DNA from: Yoonia maricola
Lineage (GTDB): Bacteria > Pseudomonadota > Alphaproteobacteria > Rhodobacterales > Rhodobacteraceae
NCBI RefSeq assembly: GCF_002797915.1
Contig: NZ_PGTY01000004.1
Span: 124,001-188,000 of the forward strand
DNA length: 64,000 bases
Direction of reading: 5' to 3'
In this document: one piece after another, positions 60,639 through 64,000 of the stretch
How positions within the stretch are numbered: the stretch's first letter is position 1
Layout: each line of letters opens with the position of its first letter
Program-made: the position numbers and the translations under genes
Notes under the pieces: model-generated
The model's database searches: none
What the model saw: the letters and a program-made list of their open reading frames with translations, nothing else
Told to the model about the DNA's origin: nothing

Positions 60639-61942
60639 GCGGGCATCTGGCCTTTGAGTTCGACCACGCGGTGAGGATAGGGGATTTCTATATCGTGGTC
60701 TTTCAGTGCGTTCCAGATCAGGAATAGCACGTCAGAGGCATATTTGTTTTTGCCGTCGTCAATCCCTTCAACCCAGAATTCCACCCCGAAATCGACACCG
60801 CTGTCGCCGAAGCCACGCAATTCGCAATCGGGTCCTTCGGGGTTTTGCAGGATGCCGGGGTGCTCGGCGACGGCTGCTTCGATGATCGCAGGCACCTTAT
60901 TGATGTCGGTGTCATAACTAACTGAAAAGGCCACCTCTAGTCTGTTGGCAGACCCGGAATCTGAGTAGTTCACCACCCGCGTCGTTATGAAATCTTCGTT
61001 TGGTACCACAATCCAGCGTCCGTCGAAGGTCTCCAAGATCGTGGCGCGTGCGGTCATTTTGATAATAGTCCCGGCCTCGCCCCCGTCCAGTTCGACATAG
61101 TCGCCAACGGTGGCTTGCCCTTCGACCATCAGGATCACGCCTGAGATAAAGTTTGATGCAATCTTTTGCAGCCCAAACCCAAGGCCGACACCAACCGCAC
61201 CCCCGATAATGGCGAGTGAACTAAGGCTGATCCCCATGATGTTCATCAGGACTAAAAAGGCGATGGCGAAGATCGCGAACTCGGATGATTTAATGGCCAA
61301 CTGCCGGATCGCTGGGCGCAAGGGCTGTTGTTCGATATAGGTCGAGGATTGCGAGTTGGACCATTGGCCCAACCAGAACAGGAAGCTGCCCGCAACGATC
61401 CCGCGGGCAATCGCCAGCGCCGAAAAGCTGATATTGCCAAGGTTCACCTGTGCGGCATCCAGTGCTGCGATCACTTCGTCAAGGAAACCCACGGCATAGA
61501 GCGCTGCGGCCGGGACCAGCACGTATTTGGCCAATGTCCGCAGGAACGGATCAGTAATGATGTGTTTGGCCAATGCCCGCGCTGCAAGAAACAGGAACAC
61601 CCGTTTGCCGAACGCAATGACCGCGCCTGAACCAAAAAGCGACCGGGTCACCACCTCTCCTATTGCTGTGAACCCATAGGCTAGCAGGGGCAGCAGCAGC
61701 GGCAGGAAAATCAGAACGAACCGCCGGCCTTTGGCCAGTACAGACTGGTTGGCCGCTTCCGGGGTCCAAAAGGACGTGATGCGGGGTGCAATGATCCGGT
61801 TGACCAGACGCGCCAGCAAATAAGCCCCGATCAGAAGCCCAAATTGTGACCATGCGGCGGGCGACAAGAGCCAGTCTTGCGCCAAGACCAAGGCCTGATC
61901 AAACGCACTACGTGCCTGATCCATCAATGCTGTTGGTTCCAT
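60635..61942 (-). CDS. MscS-family mechanosensitive channel
   Basis: A 435-residue inner-membrane channel with extra helices before the MscS core. Several hydrophobic segments precede LLARLVNRIIAP and the region to about 260. The pore helix is GGAVGVGLGFGLQKIASNFISG, the beta domain VGDYVELDGGEAGTIIKM with VPNEDFITTRVVNYS, and the C-terminal domain ends in IEIPYPHRVVEL. It is related to, but not a copy of, the channel cut by the start of the window. ATG 61942 has GGGGG eight bases upstream; 61957 is an alternative start. Confidence 0.92.
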   Translation of the reverse strand: MEPTALMDQARSAFDQALVLAQDWLLSPAAWSQFGLLIGAYLLARLVNRIIAPRITSFWTPEAANQSVLAKGRRFVLIFLPLLLPLLAYGFTAIGEVVTRSLFGSGAVIAFGKRVFLFLAARALAKHIITDPFLRTLAKYVLVPAAALYAVGFLDEVIAALDAAQVNLGNISFSALAIARGIVAGSFLFWLGQWSNSQSSTYIEQQPLRPAIRQLAIKSSEFAIFAIAFLVLMNIMGISLSSLAIIGGAVGVGLGFGLQKIASNFISGVILMVEGQATVGDYVELDGGEAGTIIKMTARATILETFDGRWIVVPNEDFITTRVVNYSDSGSANRLEVAFSVSYDTDINKVPAIIEAAVAEHPGILQNPEGPDCELRGFGDSGVDFGVEFWVEGIDDGKNKYASDVLFLIWNALKDHDIEIPYPHRVVELKGQMPA

Positions 61943-62045
61943 AAAGGCCGCCCCCATCCCTTTTCGTTGTGTCTAGCAGGCCCAGACACATACCTTTGAA
62001 AGTAGGATGGTTTTGGCTATCGTATCAAGCCGATCCAGCCATGAT

Positions 62046-62789
62046 TTAGCCGCTTTCGGGTACGCCTGCACTCCAGGTAGGTGGTGATGCTCTGCATGCA
62101 GTTACAAAGCCTTCAAACGCGGCCCAGATTTCGCCGCTGGCTTGGTTCCGTGCGGGATGAACCAGAACAAAGTTGAATGTCTGCGCTTCTGTCGGCGGAA
62201 GCTGACCGACAACCTCGTTGGCGTAGACATCAATCGACATGCCGGGCGATCTGGCGGCGAAGTTGTTGGCCGTTGATTCCAAGGCAACGCCACCGCGCAT
62301 TGCGGCTGTCGCGCCAACATCCATGAAACCTGTAAACAAAGGTGCTTGCGCCCCTTGCACCTGTACGGTGCGATCATACTGTAACTTCGACGCATCAAAC
62401 ACAGCGCTGAACAAATCAATCGTAGAGATGTTGCGGCGGCTGATGTGAAAGTAGTTGTTGAAATAGACGATGTGGATGTTGCAGTCCGATCCAGCGATCA
62501 ACAGGCCTGACTCACTGTCTTGATACTGGGCGACAGTCCGCAACGTATCCAAAGCCTCGGTCACTGATGCGCCCTCTTCCTCCGCCTCTCCGGTTTGCTC
62601 ATCAAGCAATCGGGAAATGGCGCTGAAGCAGTCAATCTGCGCTGCAGGGTCGTCCGTTATGCTTTGGCAATTTTCCAATAAGGACGACAAGGGATAGTCG
62701 TTACCATCGACTGTTAAGATTTGCTCAGCGTTCACATCGCTTGCCAGAGCGCTAAGCGACACCGCAAACCCACACATCAGCATTTTCAT
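62046..62789 (-). CDS. Secreted hypothetical protein
   Basis: A 247-residue exported protein. Signal peptide about MKMLMCGFAVSLSALASDVNA. The mature part has Cys in LENCQSI, QIDCFSAI, GSDCNIH and VTACRAS, which may form two disulfides. NYFHISRRNISTIDLFSAVFDAS and FVLVHPARNQASGEIWAAFEGF suggest a mixed alpha/beta domain. I recognise no family. It lies upstream of the ammonium transporter on the same strand but separated by 133 bases and a hairpin. Confidence 0.75.
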   Translation of the reverse strand: MKMLMCGFAVSLSALASDVNAEQILTVDGNDYPLSSLLENCQSITDDPAAQIDCFSAISRLLDEQTGEAEEEGASVTEALDTLRTVAQYQDSESGLLIAGSDCNIHIVYFNNYFHISRRNISTIDLFSAVFDASKLQYDRTVQVQGAQAPLFTGFMDVGATAAMRGGVALESTANNFAARSPGMSIDVYANEVVGQLPPTEAQTFNFVLVHPARNQASGEIWAAFEGFVTACRASPPTWSAGVPESG

Positions 62790-62879
62790 CTACTGTACTC
62801 CGAAACAAGATTGCCGCACCAGTCGCGACAATGTCACTGATTATCACTGCGTTTAGCAGACAACGGCCTGCCGCTTTGA

Positions 62880-62908
62880 TCTGGGCAAACCGATTGGGGT
62901 TGCCCAGA
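62880..62908 (-). terminator. Hairpin after the ammonium transporter
   Basis: TCTGGGCAA pairs with TTGCCCAGA around an 11-base loop, 15 bases past the stop of the transporter. No T-run on the minus strand, so the terminator call is moderate. Confidence 0.55.
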
Positions 62909-62922
62909 CCATGATCGTAAGA

Positions 62923-64000
62923 TCAGTTGCCCACCACGAAATCGCTTTTATCGATCCCGCTGGCTTCTTTGATTGATGTCACGCGGATGCCAATCGTTTC
63001 TTTCAGCGCAATCCAGGCCAGGCTGGTCGCGACCGTAACATATGTGATGACGATCAACACCGAGGACAATTGTCCAATAACGGTTGCATCCGGGTTTGTG
63101 AAAGCGACAGCGATGGTGCCCCAGATGCCGCAGAACAAGTGCACAGGGATTGCGCCTACGACGTCGTCGACTTTGAAGTAGTCAAGGATTTGCGTGCCCC
63201 AATAGACGACCAGACCGCCACCCATGCCAACCGCAAACGCCCAGAATGGCGATGGGAACAGCGGCTCTGCCGTGATCGCCACCAGGCCACCAAGCGCCCC
63301 GTTCAACATGTAGGTCAGGTCAAAACGCAACTCGCGCAGGTATGACACGAAAGCGGCCACAATGACCCCGCCCGCGGCAGCCAGATTTGTGTTCAGGAAG
63401 ATACGTGCGACGTTGGACGCATCTGCATCTGTTGAAAAGCTAAGGTAGGAGCCTGCATTGAACCCGTACCAGCCCATCCACAAGATGAGTGTCCCTAAGG
63501 TTGCCATTGGTAGTGAATAATTGCCAAGTGCAACTTTCTTGCCGTCAACAATGCGCCCTTCGCGTGCCCCGACAAACAATGCACCTGTCAGCGCCGCGAC
63601 GCCGCCGACGACGTGCACAACAGTACTGCCAGCCAGATCTTTGAAGCCAAGCTCAGATGCCAAGAACCCGCCACCCCATGTCCAAGAGGCTTGGATGGGA
63701 TAGATGACTGCTGTCAAAATGGCCGTAAAGATAAAGAACGACACAAGCTTCAGGCGTTCAGCAATGGCACCCGATACGATTGATGCCGTTGCGACGCAGA
63801 ACATCGACTGAAAGAAGACATCCGCAGCACCCGCATGCCCGCGACCAACGAAGCCGGTTCCGCCGTCAACAACATCTGTGACTTCGATGGCGCCGTTAAA
63901 CCCCAGGATACCTGGCATGATCCAGTTGCCACCTGGGAACATCAGGCCATATCCGCAAAGTATAAATGCAGTTGAGGCGATGGCAAAAAGGCCAATATTC
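62923..64000 (-). CDS. amt: Ammonium transporter, 3' part (5' end outside window)
   Basis: About 359 residues of an Amt/MEP channel; the frame stays open to the window edge (from 63999, NIGLFAIASTAFILCGYGLMF). Pore histidines are visible in GSTVVHVVGGVAAL and VGAIPVHLFCGIWGTI. SIVSGAIAERLKL, WTWGGGFL and WMGWYGFNAGSYL are family marks. It takes up ammonia for glutamine synthetase and the GOGAT encoded at 9-16 kb. A P-II gene (glnK), if present, would lie beyond the window on the 5' side. Confidence 0.95.
   Translation of the reverse strand, partial: NIGLFAIASTAFILCGYGLMFPGGNWIMPGILGFNGAIEVTDVVDGGTGFVGRGHAGAADVFFQSMFCVATASIVSGAIAERLKLVSFFIFTAILTAVIYPIQASWTWGGGFLASELGFKDLAGSTVVHVVGGVAALTGALFVGAREGRIVDGKKVALGNYSLPMATLGTLILWMGWYGFNAGSYLSFSTDADASNVARIFLNTNLAAAGGVIVAAFVSYLRELRFDLTYMLNGALGGLVAITAEPLFPSPFWAFAVGMGGGLVVYWGTQILDYFKVDDVVGAIPVHLFCGIWGTIAVAFTNPDATVIGQLSSVLIVITYVTVATSLAWIALKETIGIRVTSIKEASGIDKSDFVVGN

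Noticed and set aside
1..64000. CRISPR array, prophage or intact insertion sequence
   Set aside because: No regularly spaced identical repeats of 25-40 bases, no transposase, integrase or phage structural gene on either strand. The only tandem repeats are the leader hairpins at 35704-35786 and the short phased sites at 10383-10410.

Overview
The window is a chromosomal segment of a marine-type alphaproteobacterium, almost certainly a Rhodobacteraceae (roseobacter group). The main evidence is the petP-petR regulator pair, gltD upstream of gltB, an NDUFA9-type complex I protein next to uppP, the acuC-like/xseB/ispA/dxs run, DUF3576-leuS-lptE-holA, and several acidic outer-membrane proteins. Placement within the group (Loktanella/Yoonia/Octadecabacter-like) is only a guess. 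Genes are dense, on both strands, often with 1-4 base overlaps. I see no prophage, plasmid backbone, CRISPR array or intact insertion sequence.

Layout. 0-6.2 kb: an envelope and stress cluster (MscS channel end, STAS protein, BON protein, entericidin, MgtC, aldehyde dehydrogenase, GST, SDR). Four promoters of the form GGAAC-N16-nGTT sit here on both strands, which suggests one ECF/EcfG-type sigma regulon. 6.2-6.8 kb: a gene-poor scar with a truncated gene start, palindromes and a terminator, beside tRNA-Leu(CAG). 6.9-16.4 kb: NDUFA9-like protein, uppP, then glutamate synthase gltD and gltB separated by two tandem secreted paralogues of unknown function. 16.4-24.2 kb: mtgA, GST, queG, PQQ-type sugar dehydrogenase, desaturase, DMT exporter, two unknown genes, ilvE.

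24.3-32.3 kb: petP-petR, a membrane-anchored LAS-type peptidase candidate, histone-deacetylase-like hydrolase, xseB, ispA and dxs (isoprenoid precursors), then pnuC-nadR (NAD salvage). 32.3-36.6 kb: two small genes, a fungal-type saccharopine dehydrogenase coupled to a GST, a histidine phosphatase, and a tandem pair of 110-residue secreted proteins behind a leader with three hairpins. 36.7-46.5 kb: recQ, MFS exporter, GFA protein, truB, DUF1643, an RTX protein, rpsO, an outer-membrane protein on the other strand, pnp. The usual truB-rpsO-pnp block is therefore interrupted.

46.7-64 kb: OMP, 1-Cys peroxiredoxin divergent from an aldehyde dehydrogenase, an MhqO/MhqD-like pair, RluA-family synthase, YggS, a porin, DUF3576 lipoprotein, leuS-lptE-holA, a small membrane protein, a 385-base partly AT-rich gap, a TIGR03862-like flavoprotein, a complete MscS-family channel, an unknown secreted protein and the 3' part of an ammonium transporter. 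Nitrogen assimilation (gltBD, amt), isoprenoid and NAD supply, tRNA and mRNA processing, and envelope stress are the main themes. The least explained items are the secreted pair inside the glt operon, the BON protein carrying an MscS tail without a channel, and the repeat-hairpin leader.
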